A stretch of 5,861 nucleotides of DNA from Candidatus Shapirobacteria bacterium UBA4809. Lineage in GTDB: Bacteria; Patescibacteriota; Microgenomatia; UBA12405. A program made the translations under genes and the position numbers. A model generated the notes under the pieces. The model was not told the origin of the DNA. It worked only from the letters and a program-made list of their open reading frames with translations, and searched no databases. This document shows, one piece after another, positions 1 to 5,840 of this stretch. The stretch is taken from NCBI GenBank assembly GCA_002402535.1, contig DHGB01000039.1, positions 1 to 5,861 of the forward strand, in the 5' to 3' direction. Positions within the stretch are counted from its first letter, which is position 1. Every line of letters starts with the position of its first letter.

Positions 1-48
1 AGTCAAATGTCGCAAACGAGTGAATTTAAGGGTGGTAAAATTGACTAA
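1..48 (+). CDS. Possible C-terminal tail of an upstream gene (partial)
   Basis: Frame 1 is open from the window edge and gives 15 residues (SQMSQTSEFKGGKID) before a TAA at 46-48, two bases ahead of the cysS ATG. The close spacing fits the tight packing of the genes downstream, which is the main reason to propose it. It is too short to assign a family. Frame 2 is also open through this stretch and runs on into cysS as far as a TAG at 86-88, so the frame choice is not proven. Confidence 0.35.
   Translation, partial: SQMSQTSEFKGGKID
33..41 (+). promoter_or_regulatory. Candidate extended -10 promoter element for cysS
   Basis: The bases TGGTAAAAT fit an extended -10 (TGn followed by TAAAAT). 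The hexamer ends nine bases before the cysS ATG, so transcription would start only a few bases ahead of the start codon. No convincing -35 is visible. The same stretch (AAGGGTGG, 28-35) could instead be read as a ribosome binding site, but it lies about 15 bases from the ATG, which is long. This is a sequence match only. Confidence 0.3.
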
Positions 49-50
49 AG

Positions 51-1427
51 ATGGACCAGAAAATTTATTTATACAATACTTTAACTAGAAAAAAAGAAGA
101 ATTTAAACCGATTGTATCAGGGAAAGTGGGAATTTATTCTTGCGGTCCAACGGTATATTGGAATCAACATGTGGGAAATATGTATGCTTTTACTATTTGG
201 GATACACTGGTGAAGTTTTTGAGATATGTTGGATATGAAGTAACTTGGGTGGTTAATATTACGGATGTGGGACATAATACGTCTGATGCTGATGAAGGGG
301 AAGATAAGATAGAAAAGGGGGCAAAAAGAGAAAATTTATCAGTATGGGAAATTGCCAAAAAATATGAAGTTCAATATGTAGATAGTTTAAGATTATTAAA
401 TATTAAACCTGATATTTCACCGCGAGCGACAGAACATATTTCAGAGCAAATAGAGATGGCTCAAAAAATTGAAAAAAATGGATACACATACAAAACAAAA
501 ACAGGCTTGGTTTTTGATACTGGGAAGTTTAAGAATTACGCTAAATTTGCGAATTTAAAACTAAATGAAATGAATAGTGGGGCTAGAGTTGAAGTTGATG
601 AAGATAAAAAAAGTCCTTGGGATTTCTTGCTTTGGGTAACAAATCAAATAAATCATATAATGAAATGGCCATCACCTTGGGGAGAGGGTTTTCCTGGTTG
701 GCATTTGGAATGTACGGCCATGTCAACAAAATATTTGGGAGAGATTTTTGATATTCATACGGGAGGGATTGAGCATATTGGGGTACATCATACTAATGAA
801 ATTGCTCAAGGATACGGAGCTTTTGGTCACCAAACTGCCAACTATTGGATGCATAATGCTTGGCTGACTCTTAAAAAGGGAAAAATGAGTAAGAGTTTGG
901 GAAATGGATATACTGTGCAACAATTACAAGAAATGAATTATGATCCACTGGCCTATAGATATCTGGTATTAAGTTCTCACTATAGAAAGGGTTTAGTTTT
1001 TTCTTTAGAATCATTGGCTACTGCTCAAAAGGCACTTGAGAAGTTAAGAGAAATAACAGTCGTTGACGGAAAGGGAAAGATAGACAAAGAGTGGAAGAAA
1101 AAATTTATTGAAAAAATTAGTGATGATCTGGCCATGCCTGAGGCTATCGCGGTAGTTTGGGGATTAGTTAAATCTAATATTAAGGCAGAAGATAAAAAAG
1201 CAACTTTATTAGATTTTGATAAAGTTCTAGGTTTAAATTTAGATAAAAAGAATGTTGAGGAAGAGATTCCGCAGGAAATTAGGGATTTGGTGAAAAAAAG
1301 GGTGGAGGCGAAATTAAATAAGGACTGGGCGGAAGCTGATAGACTGAGGGAAGAGATTAAAAGAGAAGGATATTTAGTGGAAGATACAAAAGATGATTGT
1401 AAAATTAAAAGAATCATGTTAAGCTAA
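51..1427 (+). CDS. cysS: Cysteine--tRNA ligase (CysRS, class Ia)
   Basis: This enzyme charges tRNA-Cys with cysteine using ATP in the cytoplasm. The 458-residue length is normal for bacterial CysRS. The class I signature appears as HVGN at 40-43, following CGPTVY at 31-36, and the second signature KMSKS is at 278-282. The expected zinc/cysteine-binding ligands can be placed by family alignment at C31, C221 (in WHLECTAMS), H246 and E250. The TDVGH segment (71-75) and the SDADEGEDK stretch after it are also typical. The end (residues 413-458) carries the anticodon-binding tail pattern with a [12 protein letters not shown] helix. The usual FPHHENE motif reads GVHHTNE here, and the residue after CGPTVY is Trp, both departures from the common consensus but leaving the ligands intact. 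The ATG at 51 is favoured because the conserved core begins about 25 residues later and a TAA (46-48) lies just upstream. It is the first complete gene of the plus-strand cluster and ends six bases before rpsF. Identification is firm. Confidence 0.97.
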   Translation: MDQKIYLYNTLTRKKEEFKPIVSGKVGIYSCGPTVYWNQHVGNMYAFTIWDTLVKFLRYVGYEVTWVVNITDVGHNTSDADEGEDKIEKGAKRENLSVWEIAKKYEVQYVDSLRLLNIKPDISPRATEHISEQIEMAQKIEKNGYTYKTKTGLVFDTGKFKNYAKFANLKLNEMNSGARVEVDEDKKSPWDFLLWVTNQINHIMKWPSPWGEGFPGWHLECTAMSTKYLGEIFDIHTGGIEHIGVHHTNEIAQGYGAFGHQTANYWMHNAWLTLKKGKMSKSLGNGYTVQQLQEMNYDPLAYRYLVLSSHYRKGLVFSLESLATAQKALEKLREITVVDGKGKIDKEWKKKFIEKISDDLAMPEAIAVVWGLVKSNIKAEDKKATLLDFDKVLGLNLDKKNVEEEIPQEIRDLVKKRVEAKLNKDWAEADRLREEIKREGYLVEDTKDDCKIKRIMLS

Positions 1428-1433
1428 ACTTCG

Positions 1434-1730
1434 ATGAAAGACAGTAAATACAAGTACGAGGTGATTGTGGTCCTGAATCCCAAAGCCGAGTCAAAAGAAA
1501 AAGAGAAAACTATTAAAATGGTTGAAGATAAAATTTCAGGTTTGGATTTTGAAGTTGAAAAGCGCGAAGATATGGGGAGTAAAACTCTTAATTACCAAAT
1601 AAAAGGTCAGGAAAAAGGTGATTTTTGGGTTTTTTACATTGGGGGAAATAAACCAATAAAATCCAAAGAATTTAAACTGTTTTTAAATCGGGAAACGAAT
1701 ATTATTCGTTATTTAATATTAAAAATTTAA
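1434..1730 (+). CDS. rpsF: Small ribosomal subunit protein bS6
   Basis: bS6 binds 16S rRNA in the platform of the 30S subunit as a partner of bS18, encoded 0.5 kb downstream. At 98 residues it has normal length. It shows the family pattern: an opening strand KYEVIVVLNP (6-16), a helix (about 18-35), the central MGSKTLNYQIKGQEKGDFW region (47-65) matching the conserved Gly-x-[KR]-x-Leu-x-Tyr-x-Ile stretch, and a closing strand IIRYLILKI (90-98). The start is fixed by the position of the first strand. No Shine-Dalgarno sequence is visible in the six-base gap after cysS or just before it, so initiation is either coupled to cysS termination or independent of SD. There is no room for a structured leader of the kind through which S6:S18 controls this operon in some bacteria, unless it lies inside cysS. 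Confidence 0.95.
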   Translation: MKDSKYKYEVIVVLNPKAESKEKEKTIKMVEDKISGLDFEVEKREDMGSKTLNYQIKGQEKGDFWVFYIGGNKPIKSKEFKLFLNRETNIIRYLILKI

Positions 1731-1736
1731 AGTAGA

Positions 1737-1742
1737 AGAGGA
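1737..1742 (+). promoter_or_regulatory. Shine-Dalgarno site of ssb
   Basis: AGAGGA lies six bases before the ssb ATG at 1749, within the 18-base gap after rpsF. It is the clearest ribosome binding site in the window and supports the chosen ssb start. Most other genes here lack a comparable site. Confidence 0.7.
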
Positions 1743-1748
1743 ATAAAA

Positions 1749-2237
1749 ATGCCTAGTCGATGTCTAAATAAGGTCATGTTAATTGGTAATCTAACTCGTG
1801 ATCCAGAGCTGCGCTACACTCCGGCGGGAATGGCGGTGGTCTCTTTTGGTCTAGCCACCAATCGGGTTTGGATTACAAAACAGGGTGAAAAAAAAGAAGA
1901 TGCTCAGTTTCACCGAATTGTAGCGTGGAATAAACTTGCGGAGCTTTGTTCTCAGCTCCTAGCCAAGGGCAGAAGAATTTATGTTGAAGGGAGGATTCAA
2001 TATCGAGAAATTACTGATGCCGCTAACATGAGAAAACAAGTTTCTGAAATTGTAATTGAGGATATGATTATCCTCGACAATAAAGGAGCTCCGATGCAAT
2101 CAACTTCTCATACTAACCCTGACGAAACTAATGTTACTGAAGAATCCATGGATTTAAATAATGGAGCCATTGAAGATATCGTAATCCCTGATGATATTGG
2201 TGGTGGCGAAGAAGTACCCATTGAAGAAACAAAATGA
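1749..2237 (+). CDS. ssb: Single-stranded DNA-binding protein (SSB)
   Basis: SSB coats single-stranded DNA during replication, repair and recombination. The 162-residue protein has an N-terminal OB fold at about 5-110, opening with NKVMLIGNLTRDPELRYTP (7-25) and including FHRIVAWNKLAE (54-65) and the strand VEGRIQYR (79-86). By alignment to E. coli SSB the DNA-stacking positions W40, W54 and F60 are occupied by aromatics W41, F54 and W60, while the W88 position appears to be Ile. Residues 111-162 form a low-complexity acidic linker rich in Asp, Glu, Asn and Thr. It ends EEVPIEETK, not the usual acidic tip finishing in Pro-Phe, which in studied bacteria binds partner proteins; an internal VIPDDI (145-150) is the nearest resemblance. 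The TGA stop overlaps the rpsR start as ATGA, so translation of the two is likely coupled. Placement between rpsF and rpsR is the classic bacterial arrangement. Confidence 0.95.
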   Translation: MPSRCLNKVMLIGNLTRDPELRYTPAGMAVVSFGLATNRVWITKQGEKKEDAQFHRIVAWNKLAELCSQLLAKGRRIYVEGRIQYREITDAANMRKQVSEIVIEDMIILDNKGAPMQSTSHTNPDETNVTEESMDLNNGAIEDIVIPDDIGGGEEVPIEETK

Positions 2238-2491
2238 AAAAATTACAAAGAAAAGATCGAAATCGATTAATTAGACTAAAGGGTAGGGGCAAGGATTGCT
2301 TTTTTTGTAAGAGTAAAAAAGATCCTAACTGGCGTGATTTTGAAAAATTGAGAGAGTTTTTAACTCCTCGATGTCGAATTATCTCAGCTCAAACAAGTGG
2401 AGTCTGTATGAAACATCAAAGGAAGTTGTCACGGGCGATAAAAGAAGCTAGAGAGCTAGCCTTATTGCCTTACACTGCTTCCGAAGAGTAA
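2234..2491 (+). CDS. rpsR: Small ribosomal subunit protein bS18, four-cysteine form
   Basis: bS18 assembles with bS6 on the 30S platform near the mRNA exit. At 85 residues it has normal length. The conserved C-terminal block is clear: TSGVCMKHQRKLSRAIKEAR (54-73) followed by LALLPY (75-80). Cysteines at 22, 25, 47 and 58, arranged CxxC then two single cysteines, match the zinc-binding (C+) form known for some bacterial S18 proteins; metal binding is inferred from this pattern. The start overlaps the end of ssb by four bases (ATGA), which is typical of coupled translation, and no separate SD is needed. In many bacteria rplI (bL9) follows rpsR, but here the next gene is an unrelated small ORF nine bases on. 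Confidence 0.95.
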   Translation: MKKLQRKDRNRLIRLKGRGKDCFFCKSKKDPNWRDFEKLREFLTPRCRIISAQTSGVCMKHQRKLSRAIKEARELALLPYTASEE

Positions 2492-2494
2492 GAT
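2465..2494 (+). promoter_or_regulatory. Candidate promoter before the 74-residue gene
   Basis: TTGCCT (2465-2470) and TAAGAT (2489-2494) are separated by 18 bases and each matches the sigma-70 consensus at four of six positions. The hexamer ends six bases before the ATG at 2501, so transcription would begin at or beside the start codon. The first three bases of the -10 are the rpsR stop codon, so part of the match is forced and chance is a real alternative. Confidence 0.25.
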
Positions 2495-2500
2495 AGAAGC

Positions 2501-2725
2501 ATGATAAAAGGAAAACTGTGGCGACAGAAAATTGAAAAGCTATCTGATTTGACTTATGAAGCCAAGGATAAAGTGATTAAGGTTGTCAAGCTTGACGAAG
2601 GGATATTAACAAAAGCAGAAGTAATCGAGGTTAAGGGCATAATCTGCCTGGAAATTGATGATTATCTCGAAAGCGAAATTCCAATCAAAAAAATAAACAA
2701 AGACGAGTGGGATAAGTTGAGGTAA
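2501..2725 (+). CDS. Uncharacterised small protein, 74 residues
   Basis: I do not recognise this protein. It is charged and rich in Lys, Glu and Ile, with no membrane segment or signal peptide. Residues 24-31 (KVIKVVKL) and 39-52 (AEVIEVKGIICLEI) look like beta strands; the ends (1-20 and 62-74) look helical, and the protein closes with KDEWDKLR. It has one cysteine (C49) and two tryptophans (W7, W70), with no motif that suggests an enzyme or metal site. The start is forced: the frame is the same as rpsR and the rpsR stop lies four codons upstream. It sits nine bases after rpsR and nine before the S41 protease, so it is probably translated as part of this cluster. It occupies the slot often held by rplI but does not resemble the bL9 N-terminus. 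Coding status is supported by the tight fit and the open frame, not by homology. Confidence 0.7.
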   Translation: MIKGKLWRQKIEKLSDLTYEAKDKVIKVVKLDEGILTKAEVIEVKGIICLEIDDYLESEIPIKKINKDEWDKLR

Positions 2726-2728
2726 AAT
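2719..2728 (+). promoter_or_regulatory. Overlapping SD-like site and -10-like hexamer before ctpA
   Basis: GAGGT (2719-2723) could pair with the 16S 3' end but stands 11 bases from the ctpA ATG. TAAAAT (2723-2728) is a good -10 match that ends six bases before the ATG, the same offset as the perfect TATAAT before htrA. The -35 region is weak (AAGACG at a 17-base spacing). The hexamer's first three bases are the stop codon of the preceding gene. Either reading, SD or leaderless start, is possible. Confidence 0.3.
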
Positions 2729-2734
2729 AAAATA

Positions 2735-3955
2735 ATGCAAAAACAGATAAGAAATATATTTTTATTTTTAGCCTTATTTTCGGTAGTATCTCTTGTTAGT
2801 TTTAAGGTGGGGAAAACTGTGGGACTTGAAGAGGCAGGCAGCAATCAAAAAACTGAAGCCTTGGATCTTTCGCTGATGTGGAAGGTAAAAGAAAAACTAG
2901 AGGAGGAATTTTTAGAAAAAGATAAGCTTAAAGACGAGGAAATGACTTATGGAGCAATCTCGGGAATGGTCTCGGCTCTGGGTGATCCATATACAGTTTT
3001 TTTAGCTCCAAAACAAAATAAAAGTTCAAATGCTGATCTTGCCGGTGAATTTGGGGGAGTAGGAATCCAACTTGGATACAAAGAAAAAAGCTTAGCCGTG
3101 ATGGCGCCACTAGCCAAGACCCCAGCAGATAGGGCGGGAATTAAGGCTGGAGATTTAATTTTAAAAATTATTGATAAAGAAAATAATGTTGATAGAGATA
3201 CAGCCGGGATTACTCTTGAGGAGGCAGTTGAACTTATTAGGGGAAAAGTGGGGACTGAGGTCACTTTGAAATTGTATCGGGAGGGAGAAAAAGATACTTT
3301 TGAAGTAAAATTAATAAGAGATAATATTGTGGTTCCCAGTATGGAAACGGAATGGATAAAAAAAGAGGGGAAAAGTGTAATTTGGGTGAAATTGTATAAA
3401 TTTAGTGAACAGATATACAATGACTGGCCTAAGGCAGTGGAAAATATTATAAGTGAAAAAAAGAAGTTAGGGAACGATTATGGGGGTATAATTCTTGATT
3501 TAAGAAATAACCCGGGCGGTTATTTGCAGGCCAGTGTCCTGGTCGCCTCTGATTTTTTAAAAGATGGAGTAGTGGTAACCCAAAAGTCAGCGGACGGAAA
3601 AGAAGAGAAATATATGGTTGATACTAGTCGGGGAAATCTATTGAATGATAAGCTGGTTGTTTTAATAAATGAAGGCTCGGCCTCAGCGGCAGAAATATTA
3701 GCCGGGGCAATTAAGGGCTATGGTAGAGGGAAACTGGTTGGGATGAAAAGCTTCGGTAAGGGGACAGTTCAATCACCGGTTGATTTTGCCGATGGATCGG
3801 GTTTACATGTAACTATTGCCAAATGGTTATTGCCTGATGGAAAAAATATTCATGGTGAAGGGGTTCTTCCCGATGTTGAGGAAAAGTGGAATATCAACAA
3901 TAAGGACAAAGAAGATAATCAGCTTGATAAAGCTGTATTGGAAATTCTGAAATAA
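2735..3955 (+). CDS. ctpA: Membrane-anchored S41 C-terminal processing protease with PDZ domain (CtpA type)
   Basis: Proteases of this family cut extracytoplasmic proteins near their C-termini, with the PDZ domain recognising the tail. The 406-residue protein has an N-terminal hydrophobic segment (about 8-23) that should act as an uncleaved anchor or signal peptide, leaving the rest outside the membrane. An N-terminal helical region (about 45-90, containing GDPYTVFL at 83-90) is followed by a PDZ domain at about 105-195, starting with the GGVGIQLG loop. The S41 core runs from about 200 to 380, with LRNNPGG at 256-262, the nucleophile S317 in GSASAAE (314-320) and the general base K342 in SFGKGTVQ (339-346). 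The 25-residue Ser-Lys spacing matches known members, so it should be active. The ending LLPDGKNIHGEGVLPD (365-380) is also typical. The htrA-type protease lies 17 bases downstream. The substrate cannot be read from the sequence. Confidence 0.95.
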   Translation: MQKQIRNIFLFLALFSVVSLVSFKVGKTVGLEEAGSNQKTEALDLSLMWKVKEKLEEEFLEKDKLKDEEMTYGAISGMVSALGDPYTVFLAPKQNKSSNADLAGEFGGVGIQLGYKEKSLAVMAPLAKTPADRAGIKAGDLILKIIDKENNVDRDTAGITLEEAVELIRGKVGTEVTLKLYREGEKDTFEVKLIRDNIVVPSMETEWIKKEGKSVIWVKLYKFSEQIYNDWPKAVENIISEKKKLGNDYGGIILDLRNNPGGYLQASVLVASDFLKDGVVVTQKSADGKEEKYMVDTSRGNLLNDKLVVLINEGSASAAEILAGAIKGYGRGKLVGMKSFGKGTVQSPVDFADGSGLHVTIAKWLLPDGKNIHGEGVLPDVEEKWNINNKDKEDNQLDKAVLEILK

Positions 3956-3966
3956 AGTTATATAAT
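3938..3966 (+). promoter_or_regulatory. Candidate sigma-70 promoter for htrA
   Basis: TTGGAA (3938-3943) and a perfect TATAAT (3961-3966) are separated by exactly 17 bases. The -10 ends six bases before the htrA ATG at 3973, so the expected transcription start falls on or within a base or two of the start codon. No Shine-Dalgarno sequence is present in the 17-base gap after ctpA. Together these suggest a leaderless htrA transcript. It is the strongest promoter match in the window, although AT-rich DNA raises the chance of accidental matches. Confidence 0.5.
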
Positions 3967-3972
3967 TTTACG

Positions 3973-5106
3973 ATGAAAAGTAACAGTTTTAGAACTTTAC
4001 TAATTGGAGTCAGCATAGGGATTGTTTTGATGGGGTCATTTAGTATGGGAAGATGGTCAGTCAAAAGAGATGGAAGTGGAGGTCAAATTCAACAAAATCA
4101 AACGATTCTGGATGAAGAATCGGTGGTGACTAAGGTCGTTGAAGCGGCCACTCCGAGCGTCGTCACAGTATCGATTAGTAAAACCCAGGTAATAAATTCT
4201 TTTCCTTTTGGTTTTGATATTTTTGGCGATTTTTTTAATATTCCAAAACAAAATCCAGAGACTCAACTAATTGAGCAGGATATCGGAACAGGTTTCATTA
4301 TCAGTCAAGACGGACTCATAGTAACCAATAAACACGTTGTGTTTGATACTGAGGCAAAATATAAGGTAATCATTGGTAAAGAGGAAGAAGTTGAGGTACA
4401 AAATATTTACCGTGATCCGGTGAATGATTTGGCCATTCTTAAAATTAATAAAACCGGTTTAACTCCGGTAAAACTAGGAGATTCAGATAAATTAAAGGTA
4501 GGTCAAACCGTGATTGCCATTGGCACGGCTCTCGGAGAATTTCGTTCGACAGTGACCAAGGGGGTAATTTCAGGTCTAGGGAGGGGGATAGTCGCTTCGA
4601 GTGGACTACTGGGGTCGGAGAAGTTGGATAATGTTATTCAAACTGATGCGGCCATAAATCCGGGAAATTCCGGAGGTCCCTTATTTGATTCGGCTGGTCA
4701 GGTAATTGGAGTAAATGTGGCGGTATCACAGGCGGCTCAGAGTATTGGTTTTGCGCTGCCGATAAATATTGTCAAAGAGTCAATTGATATTTTTAATAGT
4801 ACCGGACAATTCGAAAGACCTTATCTTGGCGTAACTTATGCCATGATTACTAAGGAATCGGCTCTTTTAAATGAAGTGCCAGCGGGAGTTTATGTTCAGG
4901 GAATAGTGGCTGGAAGTCCGGCCCAGAAAGCTGGAATTAAGGTGGGAGATATTATTTTTGAGATTGATGGAAAAAATATTGTTAAAGAGAATATAGTTCT
5001 GGCCACTCATGTTAGTAAAAAGAAAATAGGGGAGAGTGTAAATTTAAAGATTTGGAGAGACAAAAAAGAAATGGAAGTTAAGGTTGTTTTGGAGAAGAAG
5101 GATTAG
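3973..5106 (+). CDS. htrA: Membrane-anchored trypsin-like serine protease with one PDZ domain (HtrA/Deg family)
   Basis: HtrA/Deg proteases degrade or sense misfolded proteins outside the cytoplasmic membrane. The 377-residue protein starts with a hydrophobic anchor at about 8-26, followed by a Gly/Gln-rich linker. The protease domain (about 48-275) has the complete catalytic triad: H121 in TNKHVV, D152 in NDLAILK and S233 in GNSGGP. A Phe-rich stretch at 77-89 ([12 protein letters not shown]) sits where Deg proteins carry their regulatory LA loop. A single PDZ domain follows at about 282-373, opening with YLGV and containing [16 protein letters not shown] (313-328). One anchor plus one PDZ gives a DegS/HtrA-like build; which subfamily applies (htrA, degP, degS) cannot be settled here. 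It stands 17 bases after ctpA and may also have its own promoter. Its last 29 bases overlap the 3' end of the release factor gene on the other strand. Confidence 0.95.
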   Translation: MKSNSFRTLLIGVSIGIVLMGSFSMGRWSVKRDGSGGQIQQNQTILDEESVVTKVVEAATPSVVTVSISKTQVINSFPFGFDIFGDFFNIPKQNPETQLIEQDIGTGFIISQDGLIVTNKHVVFDTEAKYKVIIGKEEEVEVQNIYRDPVNDLAILKINKTGLTPVKLGDSDKLKVGQTVIAIGTALGEFRSTVTKGVISGLGRGIVASSGLLGSEKLDNVIQTDAAINPGNSGGPLFDSAGQVIGVNVAVSQAAQSIGFALPINIVKESIDIFNSTGQFERPYLGVTYAMITKESALLNEVPAGVYVQGIVAGSPAQKAGIKVGDIIFEIDGKNIVKENIVLATHVSKKKIGESVNLKIWRDKKEMEVKVVLEKKD

Positions 5107-5815
5107 TCAGAGGTTGATCGAGGACTGTTAATTCGAGAATGAGATCATAAAGATCGCCATTGAGGCATTTAGTTAAATTAAAATTTTTTTCGAGGCGGTG
5201 ATCCTTGATTTGGTTTCGGGCGTAGTTATAGGTTCGAATTTTATCTGCCCGCATAGCTAGCCCGACTTTTTCTCTGGTAGTGCCCAGTTTTTCAGTTTTT
5301 TTATCTTCTTCGAGCTGCCATAATTTTGCTTTAAGTAAATCCATAGCAATAGCTCGGTTTTGCTCTTGAGAGCGTTCCTGGCGAACGGAAAAGGTTAAAC
5401 CAGTCGGTTTATGGAGGATTCGAACAGCGGTAGAAACTTTGTTGACGTTTTGACCACCATTGCCACCGGCCCGGGAGGCGGTCATTTCAATATCATCCGG
5501 ATTGATAACAATATCACTAGTAGTTATTTGAGGATAAACGGCGACGGCAGCAGTGGAGGTTTGGATTCGACCATGTTTTTCGGTGATGGGAATACGCTGA
5601 ACCCGGTGAGTGCCGGTTTCCCATTTAAGCTGATTAAAAACGTCAGAACCACTTATTTTTAAAATATCATTGTCGAGATAATTGACTTTCCAGCCGATTT
5701 TTTCACAGTAGCGAATATACATCCTCATTAGATCACCCATCCACAGAGCGGATTCTTGACCGCCCGGACCTGGCCTGAATTCGAGAATAGCAATATTGGG
5801 ATTAATGGTTGGCAT
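5078..5815 (-). CDS. prfA: Peptide chain release factor, RF1 type, lacking the N-terminal domain
   Basis: The factor recognises stop codons and triggers peptide release on the ribosome. In the 245-residue product, [10 protein letters not shown] (70-79) carries Pro-Ile-Thr (76-78), the PxT stop-codon-reading motif of RF1 (UAA/UAG), where RF2 would have SPF. The catalytic GGQ is at 120-122 within [11 protein letters not shown], a loop spelling more familiar from RF2-like proteins. [16 protein letters not shown] (193-208) also matches RF1. Full-length RF1 is about 360 residues; this protein begins at the equivalent of domain 2 ([19 protein letters not shown]), so the N-terminal helical domain of roughly 100 residues is missing. 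The ATG cannot be moved far upstream: an in-frame TAG lies five codons before it and the other frames are also closed. A second GGQ (18-20) replaces the usual GGD in the domain 2 opening. No SD precedes the start. Alternatives are a specialised RF-like rescue factor, though RF-H and ArfB lack this much of domain 2. Confidence 0.85.
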   Translation of the reverse strand: MPTINPNIAILEFRPGPGGQESALWMGDLMRMYIRYCEKIGWKVNYLDNDILKISGSDVFNQLKWETGTHRVQRIPITEKHGRIQTSTAAVAVYPQITTSDIVINPDDIEMTASRAGGNGGQNVNKVSTAVRILHKPTGLTFSVRQERSQEQNRAIAMDLLKAKLWQLEEDKKTEKLGTTREKVGLAMRADKIRTYNYARNQIKDHRLEKNFNLTKCLNGDLYDLILELTVLDQPLTNPSSPKQP

Positions 5816-5827
5816 AATCTGAAAAAA

Positions 5828-5840
5828 ATTCTAAATTCTA
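5828..5840 (-). promoter_or_regulatory. Candidate -10 elements for the release factor gene
   Basis: On the minus strand TAGAAT occurs twice in a 7-base tandem repeat (TTTAGAATTTAGAA), at 5835-5840 and 5828-5833. Each matches the -10 consensus at five of six positions. From the nearer copy, transcription would begin about five bases before the ATG at 5815. No good -35 is visible for it, and the -35 position of the farther copy falls at the window edge. The region is very AT-rich, so the match is only suggestive. Confidence 0.3.

Noticed and set aside
1025..1417. Minus-strand open frame of 130 codons opposite the 3' part of cysS
   Set aside because: It is a shadow of the CysRS C-terminal domain with a Ser/Phe/Leu-rich, low-complexity product and no recognisable domain.
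2501..2725. Degenerate bL9 (rplI) in the slot after rpsR
   Set aside because: The bL9 N-terminal pattern (a Val-Ile-Leu-Leu strand, then Gly-x-Lys-Gly and a Gly-Tyr-x-Arg-Asn stretch) is not present.
2947..3420. Minus-strand open frame of 157 codons opposite ctpA
   Set aside because: It is antisense to the PDZ and early S41 region of a clearly real protease, and its Ser/Phe/Leu-rich composition is typical of a shadow of lysine- and glutamate-rich coding sequence.
5411..5662. Plus-strand open frame of 83 codons inside the release factor gene
   Set aside because: It lies antisense to the conserved GGQ and PxT region, and its Gly/Asn-rich product is what the reverse complement of that domain would give.
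51..5815. UGA recoded as an amino acid, as in Gracilibacteria or Absconditabacteria
   Set aside because: ssb ends on TGA at a sensible point overlapping the rpsR start, and no other gene needs an in-frame TGA to be read through.
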